A DNA stretch of 64,000 nucleotides from JACCYQ01 sp036675565 (GTDB lineage: Bacteria > Bacteroidota > Bacteroidia > Chitinophagales > Chitinophagaceae). Of this stretch, positions 9,140-17,430 are shown piece by piece. Positions within the stretch are counted from its first letter, which is position 1. The number at the start of each line of letters is the position of its first letter. The stretch lies in NCBI GenBank assembly GCA_036675565.1, contig JAKFER010000047.1, positions 1 to 64,000 of the forward strand, read 5' to 3'. A program made the translations under genes and the position numbers. The notes under the pieces are model-generated. The model was not told where the DNA came from and did no database searches. It saw nothing but the letters and a program-made list of their open reading frames with translations.

Positions 9140-9757
9140 ATGCTATTAAAAGTTCACCCGGAAAATCCACAGCCGCGTCATATTCAAACAATTGTAGATT
9201 CTTTGCGTGCAGGAGGAATTATCATTTATCCAACGGATACGATATATGGTTTAGGTTGTGATATTTTTCAACCCAAGGCTATCGAAAAAATTTGCCGAAT
9301 AAAAAATATTGATCCCCGCAAAGCCCAATTGTCTTTTATCTGTGATGATCTTAGTAGTTTGAGTGAGTATACCAGGCAACTCTCCACACCTGTTTACCGG
9401 ATGCTCAAAGAATTCCTGCCCGGTCCATATACATTTATTTTGCCTGCAAGTAAACAGGTACCCAAATTATTACAGAGTAAAAAAAATACCGTAGGCCTCC
9501 GGATTCCAAAAAATAAAATCGCTTGTGCCATTGTGAAAGAATTAGGCAGGCCCATTTTAAGCGCATCTCTACCCGGTGAAATGGTTGAAGATTATACCGA
9601 CCCGGAAATAATGAAAGATACATTTCCTCACCAGGTGGATATTATCATTGATGGTGGTATCGGCGGTTTTCAGCCATCAACGATAATAGATTGTACCGGC
9701 GATGAGCCTGTGTTAGTGCGAAAAGGTTTGGGTGAATGGTCTGAAGAGATCGCTTAA
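9140..9757 (+). CDS. L-threonylcarbamoyladenylate synthase family protein (YrdC/Sua5/YciO)
   Basis: 205-residue YrdC-domain protein. The opening KVHPENPQPRHIQ followed by GGIIIYPTDTIYGLGCD is the nucleotide-binding start of the family, and KNTVGLRIPKN and LGRPILSASLPG are further conserved segments. Family members make threonylcarbamoyl-AMP for the t6A37 tRNA modification; the N-terminal HPENPQ pattern resembles the YciO branch, whose in vivo role is less certain. Its stop codon overlaps that of RNase HII in convergent orientation (shared TTAA). Confidence 0.88.
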   Translation: MLLKVHPENPQPRHIQTIVDSLRAGGIIIYPTDTIYGLGCDIFQPKAIEKICRIKNIDPRKAQLSFICDDLSSLSEYTRQLSTPVYRMLKEFLPGPYTFILPASKQVPKLLQSKKNTVGLRIPKNKIACAIVKELGRPILSASLPGEMVEDYTDPEIMKDTFPHQVDIIIDGGIGGFQPSTIIDCTGDEPVLVRKGLGEWSEEIA

Positions 9758-10410
9758 ATACCCACTTCCACGCAGTAATCATCACCAACATTTTCCGGAA
9801 TGTTTTCATCATAAATTAACCGGAAACTTTTTCGATGGTAAGATGTAGGGCCGTATTTATTCAGCGCATCGCGGTGTTCTAATGTTGCATAACCTTTGTT
9901 TTGCTGCCAGTTATATTTTGGATGCTTGCGATGTAACTGTTTCATGAAATCATCGCGATAAGTTTTAGCCAAAATGCTGGCCGCTGCAATAGAAGAATAA
10001 ATGCCATCACCCTGGATAATACAACAATGCGGAACTTTTTTATATTTCTTGAAACGATTACCATCAATCAATAACATTCCGGGTTGAACACTTAATTTTT
10101 TTACAGCAATATGCATACTCTTTATAGATGCATTCAATATGTTGAACTGGTCAATTTTTTTATTGCAAAGACTGGCAACCGAAAAAGCAATGGCCTTTTC
10201 TTCTATGTGTGGCCGCAACTCATAGCGTTCTTTTTCTGTAAGTTGTTTGGAGTCATTGAGTGTCAGGTGAAAAAAATCTTGAGGTAGAATAACTGCAGCA
10301 GCAAATACGGGTCCTGCCAGGCATCCGCGTCCCGCTTCATCACAGCCTGCTTCAAGCAATTCGTTCTGGTGCGTAATTTTTAGCAATCCTTTTTTTGTCA
10401 AAGAAACCAA
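9754..10410 (-). CDS. rnhB: Ribonuclease HII
   Basis: Cytoplasmic enzyme that cuts the RNA strand of RNA-DNA hybrids, including single misincorporated ribonucleotides. The hallmark AGCDEAGRGCLAGPV (catalytic Asp-Glu) is at residues ~22-36, DSKQLTEKER follows at ~74, and AAASILAKTYRD carries a further catalytic Asp. No ATG precedes the motif in this frame: upstream lies an in-frame TGA, so initiation must use TTG (codon 1, 4 or 9 of the open frame are all TTG). The exact start is therefore uncertain by up to eight residues. Confidence 0.93.
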   Translation of the reverse strand: MVSLTKKGLLKITHQNELLEAGCDEAGRGCLAGPVFAAAVILPQDFFHLTLNDSKQLTEKERYELRPHIEEKAIAFSVASLCNKKIDQFNILNASIKSMHIAVKKLSVQPGMLLIDGNRFKKYKKVPHCCIIQGDGIYSSIAAASILAKTYRDDFMKQLHRKHPKYNWQQNKGYATLEHRDALNKYGPTSYHRKSFRLIYDENIPENVGDDYCVEVGI

Positions 10411-10522
10411 TGCTATTCATGCTAATCAAATATTTCCGCAACTAAATTTTCACATTTACATTATCTGTAATAGATTTTTGGATTTAGAATATGTGAAATC
10501 TGAATTCATACACCGGCTGCTT

Positions 10523-10530
10523 TACCTTTG
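10523..10530 (+). promoter_or_regulatory. Putative -7 promoter element for haem A synthase
   Basis: TACCTTTG, an exact consensus match, ending only eight bases before the ATG at 10539. This predicts an extremely short or absent 5' leader. Confidence 0.55.
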
Positions 10531-10538
10531 CACGCATT

Positions 10539-11606
10539 ATGACTGATATGCTGGTTCAAAAAAAATCTTCGGGTGCCGTTGCCAACTGGTTAATGATCGG
10601 TGTGGGTATGTTGATCATCCAAATTCTTTTGGGGGGCATCACCCGCTTAACCGGTTCCGGGTTGTCCATTACGGAATGGAATATCATTACCGGTGCGCTT
10701 CCACCACTTAATGAACAGCAGTGGTTGCTGGAATTTGAAAAATATCAAAACACCCCGCAATACCAGTTATTGAATGCAGATTTTACTTTGGGTGATTTTA
10801 AATTCATTTTTTTCTGGGAATGGTTTCACCGTTTCTGGGCCCGGTTACTTGGCGTTGTATTTCTGATACCATTTATTTATTTTTTGATTCGCGGATATTT
10901 TAAAAAAGAAATGGTCAAGCCTTTGATCATTCTTTTCCTGCTGGGTGCTTTGCAGGGTGCTGTAGGATGGATCATGGTTGCCAGCGGACTTACCGGCGAT
11001 GCTGTTTATGTAAAACCAACAAGACTTGCTTTGCATTTTATTTTTGCCATGGGGTTGCTTTGTTATACTTATTGGTTTGCCCTGCAATTATTAATTCCAT
11101 CACATCAAAAAGTACATTATCCGGCATTGAAAAATTTTACCTCGGTGCTGGTTCTATTACTGGTGATTCAATTTATTTATGGAGCACTCATGGCTGGCCA
11201 CAAAGCTGCTACTGCAGCTTATACCTGGCCGGATATCAATGGCAGTTATTTTCCTGAATTTATGTTTGGTGCACCAGCGGGATTGATGAATTTAATAGAG
11301 AATAAGATCACCATTCATTTTATTCACCGCAACCTGGCTTATACTTTATTTGTGCTGGTGATCATCTGGACCTTCAAGGCTTACAAATTCAGCGGATCGA
11401 AATTATTTAACAGCCAGAAGAAGTGGCCCGTGATCTGGATACTTTTACAAGTCGTTCTTGGAATATTAACGGTGATAACCAGCCTGAAAATTGTTCCAAA
11501 CCAATGGGGCATATTTGAGTGGATGGCACAATTGCACCAGCTTGTAGCGATGATGTTCTTGCTTTCTTTGGTAAATATGATCTTTCTGTTAAAAAAAACA
11601 GGTTGA
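10539..11606 (+). CDS. ctaA: Haem A synthase, COX15/CtaA family
   Basis: Inner-membrane enzyme that oxidises the C8 methyl of haem O to the formyl of haem A, needed for aa3-type cytochrome oxidase. It has 355 residues with about eight membrane segments. The first carries LLGGITRLTGSGLSITEWN, diagnostic of the COX15 type. His residues in FHRFWARLLG (~97), ALHFIFAMG, IHFIHRNLAYT and AQLHQLVAM match the haem-ligand positions of the two four-helix halves. Points to aerobic respiration. An ATG nine bases downstream is an alternative start. Confidence 0.93.
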   Translation: MTDMLVQKKSSGAVANWLMIGVGMLIIQILLGGITRLTGSGLSITEWNIITGALPPLNEQQWLLEFEKYQNTPQYQLLNADFTLGDFKFIFFWEWFHRFWARLLGVVFLIPFIYFLIRGYFKKEMVKPLIILFLLGALQGAVGWIMVASGLTGDAVYVKPTRLALHFIFAMGLLCYTYWFALQLLIPSHQKVHYPALKNFTSVLVLLLVIQFIYGALMAGHKAATAAYTWPDINGSYFPEFMFGAPAGLMNLIENKITIHFIHRNLAYTLFVLVIIWTFKAYKFSGSKLFNSQKKWPVIWILLQVVLGILTVITSLKIVPNQWGIFEWMAQLHQLVAMMFLLSLVNMIFLLKKTG

Positions 11607-11695
11607 CGTTTTTTTAAGTAACGGTATTTGAAAGCCCAGCATTTAAATGTTATTTTTAAATGCAATTCAAAAGACTGCTGTTCTAAACCTTGCTT

Positions 11696-13948
11696 ATGAA
11701 AGCCTACCTGCACGGATTTTATTACTCATTACCTATTCAACTGGTGTTTCTGCACTTCAGAAAATACCAGGTCTTACTGGTTTTCTGGTTCATTTTATTT
11801 AGTGTTGTTGATGGCGGGTTGATGAAAACATTTGGCGCTGATTCTTTATACCTGGCTCCCGAATACCTGGGCGTGGTAAACTCATTCAGTACCGCATTAG
11901 TGGGCATGGCTGTTGGCATGTTCATTATGAGTTGGAATATTACCACCTTTATTCTCTTTAGTCAGCATTTTAAATTTTTAGCCACTACTTCAAATCCATT
12001 TTTAAAATATTGCATCAACAACAGCATCATTCCCCTATCCTTTCTCTTGTTTTACCTGGTGCAGGCTTATATTTTCGACAGGTACAAAGAGCTGATCGGA
12101 ACCATGGAGTTTATATTTTTGGCAGGCGGTTTCGTGGTTGGTCTTGTATTCCTGCTTGCTATCAGCTTTCTGTATTTCTTTGGTGCTGATAGAACCATTT
12201 ACCGGCGCATGCAACCTGCTTTTCAAAAGGAAGTGGATGTCTTTAAGCTTCAACCCAATCCCGAATTCTGGCAACAACCACAGATTATTAGGGTTGAATG
12301 GTACCTCGATTCTTTTTTTACACGTAAGCGTGTCCGTGATGTTTCACATTACAGTCACAGTTTTTTGGATACCATATTTAAGCGTCATCACTTTGCATCG
12401 GTCATTTCGGTATTGATTGCTTTTTTTATACTGGTAATTGTCGGTTTCTTTCTTGAACATACATTTTTTCAAATACCTGCAGCAGCCAGCATTACTATTT
12501 TCTTTGCAATTCTCATTGGTGTATCGGGTGCGTTCGCTTATTTTTTGCAAAGTTGGAGCGTTCCTTACCTTATTATGCTGATCATAGTTTTAAACTTATT
12601 TTATAAATGGGAATGGATAGACCCGCGTAATAAGGCCTACGGACTTAATTACAATAACAAAACTGAAAGACCGGTATATGGACCCGAAACTTTATCGGCT
12701 TTAAGTAAACCCAATAATGTTTCTGCAGATAGTATAAATATGATCCAGGTTTTGGAGAACTGGAAAAGAAAACAGGCAATAGAGAACCCATTGATGGTCA
12801 TTATTACAACCAGTGGCGGTGGAAGCAGGAGTGCCACTTTTACTATGAACATTTTACAGCAACTGGATAGTGTTACGCATGGTAACCTTATGAAAAAAAC
12901 GTTTTTGATTACAGGTGCTTCCGGCGGAATGCTTGGTGCTTCTTATTTCCGGGAACTTTACCTGCAAAGTCAAAACGATGCTTCAATAAATTTATACGAC
13001 AATAAATATGTGGATGATATCAGTGGCGATTTATTAAATCCTGTTTTTTCATCTTTTGTTGCACGAGACCTTATTTCTCCCGCTCAAAAATTCCAGGTTG
13101 GTCCGTATACTTATATCAAAGACCGGGCTTATGCTTTTGAAGAAAAACTAAATGATAATACGCGGAAATTATTGGATAAAAGATTGATCGATTACAGGGA
13201 TGATGAATTTAATGCTAACATACCACTGATGTTTTTCAGTTCTGTTGTTACCCGTGATGCGAGAAGAATGTTGATCAGCACGCAGCCCATACGTTTTATG
13301 ATGAGGCCATTGGTGGATTCTTCCGTTACCGGTGAACTCTCCCCTGATGCTATTGACTTTGGTGCGTTTTTCAAATCGCAGGATCCATATAATTTACGCA
13401 TGCTGACGGCATTAAGAATGAATGCAACTTTCCCCATCGTTTTACCTAATGTTTGGTTACCATCAAACCCGGTAATTGATGTAATGGATGGTGGATTACG
13501 GGATAATTTTGGACAGGAAACAGCCATTCGTTTTATACATATGTTTGAAGACTGGTTGAAGAAAAATACAGGAGGTGTGTTGATCGTTCAATTGCGTGAC
13601 AGGGAACCGGGTGGCTGGGATCATCCCTACCTGACTGATAATATTGCCGAACAGGCAACAAAGCCTTTTTTGTTGCTGCAACATAACTGGGGTAATATCA
13701 TGGAATTTTCACAGAATGATATGCTGGCTTATTATTCTGCCAGCAACGATCTTAAATTAAAGAGAGTGTTTTTTCAATATGCATCTAAAACAGCGGAAAC
13801 AAGAGCGCCATTGAATTTTCATCTTACACAAAGTGAAAAACGAGATATTTTTTTAAGTATGCAATGGAAAAACAATATTGAGAATTTTCAAAAAGTGCAG
13901 GAACTCTTTAACCAGCCGGTTACCCCTGTACCTTCGAAGGCTGAATAA
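11696..13948 (+). CDS. Membrane-anchored patatin-like phospholipase
   Basis: 750 residues in two parts. Residues 1-~310 hold about eight hydrophobic segments. Residues ~360-740 form a patatin-type acyl hydrolase: GGGSRSA oxyanion loop at ~375, nucleophile Ser in ITGASGGMLG (~409), and the Asp of the Ser-Asp dyad in MDGGLRDNFG (~597). The family releases fatty acids from phospholipids. A polytopic N-terminal domain is unlike classical soluble patatins and suggests direct access to inner-membrane lipids. Its 3' end overlaps by 29 bp the convergent lipid kinase gene. The ATG follows an in-frame TTG by two codons. Confidence 0.85.
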   Translation: MKAYLHGFYYSLPIQLVFLHFRKYQVLLVFWFILFSVVDGGLMKTFGADSLYLAPEYLGVVNSFSTALVGMAVGMFIMSWNITTFILFSQHFKFLATTSNPFLKYCINNSIIPLSFLLFYLVQAYIFDRYKELIGTMEFIFLAGGFVVGLVFLLAISFLYFFGADRTIYRRMQPAFQKEVDVFKLQPNPEFWQQPQIIRVEWYLDSFFTRKRVRDVSHYSHSFLDTIFKRHHFASVISVLIAFFILVIVGFFLEHTFFQIPAAASITIFFAILIGVSGAFAYFLQSWSVPYLIMLIIVLNLFYKWEWIDPRNKAYGLNYNNKTERPVYGPETLSALSKPNNVSADSINMIQVLENWKRKQAIENPLMVIITTSGGGSRSATFTMNILQQLDSVTHGNLMKKTFLITGASGGMLGASYFRELYLQSQNDASINLYDNKYVDDISGDLLNPVFSSFVARDLISPAQKFQVGPYTYIKDRAYAFEEKLNDNTRKLLDKRLIDYRDDEFNANIPLMFFSSVVTRDARRMLISTQPIRFMMRPLVDSSVTGELSPDAIDFGAFFKSQDPYNLRMLTALRMNATFPIVLPNVWLPSNPVIDVMDGGLRDNFGQETAIRFIHMFEDWLKKNTGGVLIVQLRDREPGGWDHPYLTDNIAEQATKPFLLLQHNWGNIMEFSQNDMLAYYSASNDLKLKRVFFQYASKTAETRAPLNFHLTQSEKRDIFLSMQWKNNIENFQKVQELFNQPVTPVPSKAE

Positions 13949-14834
13949 GTGAGAAACATTTTGGGATGATCTCAAAATTAAATTCAGTTGATGTTTCCGC
14001 GGGATCGCCATCTATATGTAATGGTGCATTGCTTTTATTGTAAATGGTTAATTTATCGGTTTGAAAATAAATCACCCCTTTTTTACCAGCCGTAAAAGTT
14101 TGATCTTCTAATTTATTCCAACCCGTAACTTGTATGAGTGTTTGTATCAACACACTCATTTTATTCTGGTTGGTAACAATAACCACATCCAGCAAGCCAT
14201 CTGAAAGACTTGCCTGCGGAGCAATGGTGAAATTATTTCCAAATTGGTTGCTGTTGGCGATACTGATAAAGAATGCATCCGTTTCTATCAGCCTGTTTCC
14301 AAATTTTATTTCAAAAGAATAAGTGATTGCTGAAAAGAAGTTTTTAATCACCTGGTTGATATAAGTGGTTAGTCCCCGTTTGGGTTGATTGGCAAAATCG
14401 TGAGCCACTTTTGCATCAAAGCCTAATCCGCATAACATACAGGCAAATTTTCCATTCACCCAAAAACCATCCGTACGAACAGGTTTTCCTTTAATAAAAA
14501 CATCAACAGCTTTAGCTGGTTGTGCAGGAATATGTGCCGCTAATGCAAGCCCGTTACCCGAGCCACAGGGAATGATCCCAAAGTTTACGGATACATCTAA
14601 CAAACTACCAATAACCTGGCTAACTGTTCCATCACCACCTGCAATCAGTATGTCGGTAATATTTTGTTCTTGAATGATCTCTTTTAAAAATGTATAATCA
14701 CCACTGGCTACTGAAGGATAAACAATACAGGTAATATTTGCAGCTGCAAGTGTATTTTCTACAAGTAATCGAATACCTGATTTTGCTTGTGTACCCGAAA
14801 TGGGATTGATAATAAAAATTACTTTTCTGTGCAT
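13920..14834 (-). CDS. Diacylglycerol/lipid kinase family protein (YegS-like)
   Basis: 304-residue soluble or membrane-associated lipid kinase. IINPISGTQAKSG starts the DAGK catalytic domain, AGGDGTVSQVIG (residues 65-76) is the ATP-binding GGDGT motif, and PCGSGNGLA follows at ~90. The C-terminal half is the beta-sandwich of the family, ending with PLHIDGDPAE. Substrate (diacylglycerol or another lipid) cannot be fixed. It starts nine bases after the KAS III stop on the same strand, so the two are probably co-transcribed. Confidence 0.9.
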   Translation of the reverse strand: MHRKVIFIINPISGTQAKSGIRLLVENTLAAANITCIVYPSVASGDYTFLKEIIQEQNITDILIAGGDGTVSQVIGSLLDVSVNFGIIPCGSGNGLALAAHIPAQPAKAVDVFIKGKPVRTDGFWVNGKFACMLCGLGFDAKVAHDFANQPKRGLTTYINQVIKNFFSAITYSFEIKFGNRLIETDAFFISIANSNQFGNNFTIAPQASLSDGLLDVVIVTNQNKMSVLIQTLIQVTGWNKLEDQTFTAGKKGVIYFQTDKLTIYNKSNAPLHIDGDPAETSTEFNFEIIPKCFSLIQPSKVQG

Positions 14835-14843
14835 GCTGTTTTT

Positions 14844-15908
14844 TTACCAGCGAATTAATGCACTTGCCCAGGTAAATCCACTGCCGAATGCAGCCAGGCA
14901 AACGAGATCATTTTCTTTTATTTTTCCTTCCTGCCAGGCTTCGCATAAAGCGATAGGAATAGATGCGGCAGTGGTATTTCCGTAGCGTTGAATGTTATTA
15001 TAAACCTGTTCTTCTTTTAATCCTAATTTTTGTTGAACAAATTGGGCGATGCGCAGGTTAGCCTGGTGTGGGATCAATAAATTTAAATCGGCAGCTGTTA
15101 ATCCATTTGCCTGCAACGATTCCAAAATTACTTCCGGAAACTTCACGATCGCTTTTTTGAAAACTGCTGGTCCATCCATGTTTGGAAACAACTGGGCATT
15201 ATCGATCATGGCATGACTCATGAACATATCCGCTATTTCACCATCATTAAAATCCGCATATTTCTGGTCAGTCCAATGATTGGCATGTGTACCCGGATTA
15301 TACATAGCCAATACTTCTGCGCTTTCACCATCACTGTGTAAGTGCGTACTTAATATGCCGCGTTTATTCCCTGTGTTTGTTATTCCCTCTGTTGGTTGCA
15401 AAACAACAGCACCAGCGCCATCACCAAAAATCACTGAAATATTTCTACCGCGGGTGGTGAGATCTAAACCAAAAGAATGTTTTTCACTGCCGATCACCAA
15501 AATATTTTTATACATACCACTGCGGATAAACTGGTCGGCCACGCTTAATGCATAAACAAATCCACTGCATTGGTTACGCACATCCAATGCACCGATTTCT
15601 TTCATCTTCATCGCTCTTTGCACCAGCACACCGCAACCGGGAAAATAATAGTCGGGCGATAAGGTTGCGAATACTATAAAGTCAATATCCTGTGCGGTAA
15701 TGCCGGCTCTTTCAATCGCAATTTTAGCTGCTTCTACCCCCATTGTGGTGGTTGTTTCTTCTGTTCGATGGGCAAATCTTCTTTCTTTAATCCCGGTACG
15801 TTCCTGTATCCATTCATCACTGGTGTCCATGTATTTTTTCAGGTCATTATTGGTAATAACATTCTCCGGTACGTACATTCCGATTCCGGCTATTTTAGAA
15901 GATGGCAT
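14844..15908 (-). CDS. fabH: 3-oxoacyl-[acyl-carrier-protein] synthase III family (KAS III)
   Basis: Condenses an acyl-CoA starter with malonyl-ACP. Triad: Cys114 in RNQCSGF, His in LIPHQANLRI (~280) and Asn in RYGNTTAAS (~309). DTSDEWIQERTGIKERR near 28-44 is the standard FabH N-terminal signature. At 354 residues it is ~25 longer than E. coli FabH, with extra sequence around residues 190-235. This form is frequent in Bacteroidota, and it may not be the housekeeping copy: plsX, the usual partner, is absent here. First gene of a two-gene unit with the lipid kinase. Confidence 0.87.
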   Translation of the reverse strand: MPSSKIAGIGMYVPENVITNNDLKKYMDTSDEWIQERTGIKERRFAHRTEETTTTMGVEAAKIAIERAGITAQDIDFIVFATLSPDYYFPGCGVLVQRAMKMKEIGALDVRNQCSGFVYALSVADQFIRSGMYKNILVIGSEKHSFGLDLTTRGRNISVIFGDGAGAVVLQPTEGITNTGNKRGILSTHLHSDGESAEVLAMYNPGTHANHWTDQKYADFNDGEIADMFMSHAMIDNAQLFPNMDGPAVFKKAIVKFPEVILESLQANGLTAADLNLLIPHQANLRIAQFVQQKLGLKEEQVYNNIQRYGNTTAASIPIALCEAWQEGKIKENDLVCLAAFGSGFTWASALIRW

Positions 15909-15977
15909 GTTAAATCGTTTTTTGTGGTGGGCAAATTACGATTTTGAAAATTAAATGAATACCAGTTAATTTTAAAC

Positions 15978-16205
15978 ATGATGCAATCAGAAACCGGGAA
16001 ATACATCATCATTGCAGGAGTAGTCATCGTTTTGTTGGGAGTGATTATTTATTTCTTTCATGATAAGTTGCACTGGATTGGCAGGTTGCCAGGAGATATC
16101 AGGGTTGAAAAAGAAAATTTCCGATTCTATTTTCCTATTACTACCATGATTTTAGTTAGTGTTTTTGTAAGCTTGTTGATTTGGCTTTGGAGAAAATTTT
16201 TTTGA
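15978..16205 (+). CDS. DUF2905 family small membrane protein
   Basis: 75 residues with two membrane helices (residues ~8-27 and ~51-70) flanking the conserved loop IGRLPGDIRVEKENFRFYFP, which defines DUF2905. Function unknown. It sits alone in a short divergent/convergent gap between KAS III and the alpha/beta hydrolase. Confidence 0.9.
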   Translation: MMQSETGKYIIIAGVVIVLLGVIIYFFHDKLHWIGRLPGDIRVEKENFRFYFPITTMILVSVFVSLLIWLWRKFF

Positions 16206-16272
16206 ATGTTATCCATTCCCAACATTTAAAATTCTTAAATCTTACATAGAAAAGAATTTATCAATTAACAGA

Positions 16273-17283
16273 TCAATTGGATGTACCTGTATTCATTGGT
16301 TTCAATCCTAATACCTCTTCTGCAAAAAGGTAAGTTGTCTTTTCAACAGTTTCAATATCCTTTGATTTGATATAAGAACCAATTACGTGATCACCCGCGC
16401 CGGGAATAGCTTTTTGCACTTTCAAAGTGGAATCCGTGCCCAGTTGTTTAAACATGCGCAACATCGCAGATACCTTTACAACATTGTCCTGGTTTTCTTC
16501 ATCTTTAAAATAATACATCAGCAAAACAGGTTCCTTTACTTTTTCAAAAACAGAGCCTTTCATGGTGGTTTCTAAAAGTTCCTGCAATTGAACAGTCGAT
16601 TCCATCCGGTACCGGTTGTGCCAATAGCGTTTATAGATTGCCGTTGTATCTTTCGAAACCATGTATTTCCCTTTCATCATCCTGGCAATCTGCAAACCCC
16701 ATGGGTTATTTAACAATTTTGCGGCATCGTCATTAATGGCCACATTGGGTGATAATAAAATGAGTGCGCCAATATCATCATATTCGGCGGCTAATTTCAA
16801 TGCCAGCGTTCCTCCCGTGGAAGTTGCCATTAATATAATTTTATCGCCCAACTGCTTTCCAATGGAAAAAGCTTCCTTTGCGGACTCCCAGAGATTTTCT
16901 GCCGTTAGTTCCAGCATGGGTTCATTGGTAGCTACACCATGTTCTGCCAGCCTGGATAAGTACAAATTAAGACCATATCGTTTTGCAAAATGGGTGTGTA
17001 CGGGATCACCCTCTTCCTGGCTGGCACTGAAGCCATGCAGGTAGACAATGGAATAAGTTGTCTTTTCTTTTTTTAATGAGTCATACCAAATGATCCTTGC
17101 CTGGTTATCCGGTTTGAGAGAAATATTATTTTCTTTTTGATGAATATATTGTTCTAATTCAACTGGTGATGTGGGAACGGCAGGTAAATTTTTACCGTAA
17201 ACCGGAACCTTGGGGGTAGGTCCCAAAAAGTATATCAGAATAAGAATCAGAACAAGAATGCCTGCTATTTTGAGGAATTTCAT
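16273..17283 (-). CDS. Alpha/beta hydrolase (serine hydrolase) with N-terminal membrane anchor
   Basis: 336 residues. An N-terminal hydrophobic segment (residues 5-24) anchors or exports it. The hydrolase core shows the oxyanion HGFSASQEE (~87), nucleophile elbow LMATSTGGTLAL (GxSxG-like, Ser ~155) and C-terminal catalytic His in GAGDHVIGSYI (~300). This resembles lysophospholipase/serine-aminopeptidase (S33) hydrolases; substrate unknown. Transcribed divergently from typA with about 147 bp between starts. Confidence 0.82.
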   Translation of the reverse strand: MKFLKIAGILVLILILIYFLGPTPKVPVYGKNLPAVPTSPVELEQYIHQKENNISLKPDNQARIIWYDSLKKEKTTYSIVYLHGFSASQEEGDPVHTHFAKRYGLNLYLSRLAEHGVATNEPMLELTAENLWESAKEAFSIGKQLGDKIILMATSTGGTLALKLAAEYDDIGALILLSPNVAINDDAAKLLNNPWGLQIARMMKGKYMVSKDTTAIYKRYWHNRYRMESTVQLQELLETTMKGSVFEKVKEPVLLMYYFKDEENQDNVVKVSAMLRMFKQLGTDSTLKVQKAIPGAGDHVIGSYIKSKDIETVEKTTYLFAEEVLGLKPMNTGTSN

Positions 17284-17379
17284 ATGAGAAAGTAATAATA
17301 TTTAAAGCTAATGTAAAAGAAATTACAGCTTTAAACGTTTCTTTTAACGTTATCGTGCTATTAATGTTTGGCATATCTC

Positions 17380-17409
17380 TTGTCACCCCGTTGTTTTAGC
17401 ATACCTTTG
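17380..17409 (+). promoter_or_regulatory. Putative Bacteroidota promoter of typA
   Basis: TTG at 17380-17382 and TACCTTTG at 17402-17409 are separated by 19 bases, the classical -33/-7 architecture. The ATG follows 21 bases later. Confidence 0.65.
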
Positions 17410-17430
17410 CGCCTCCAAAAAATAGAGTGA

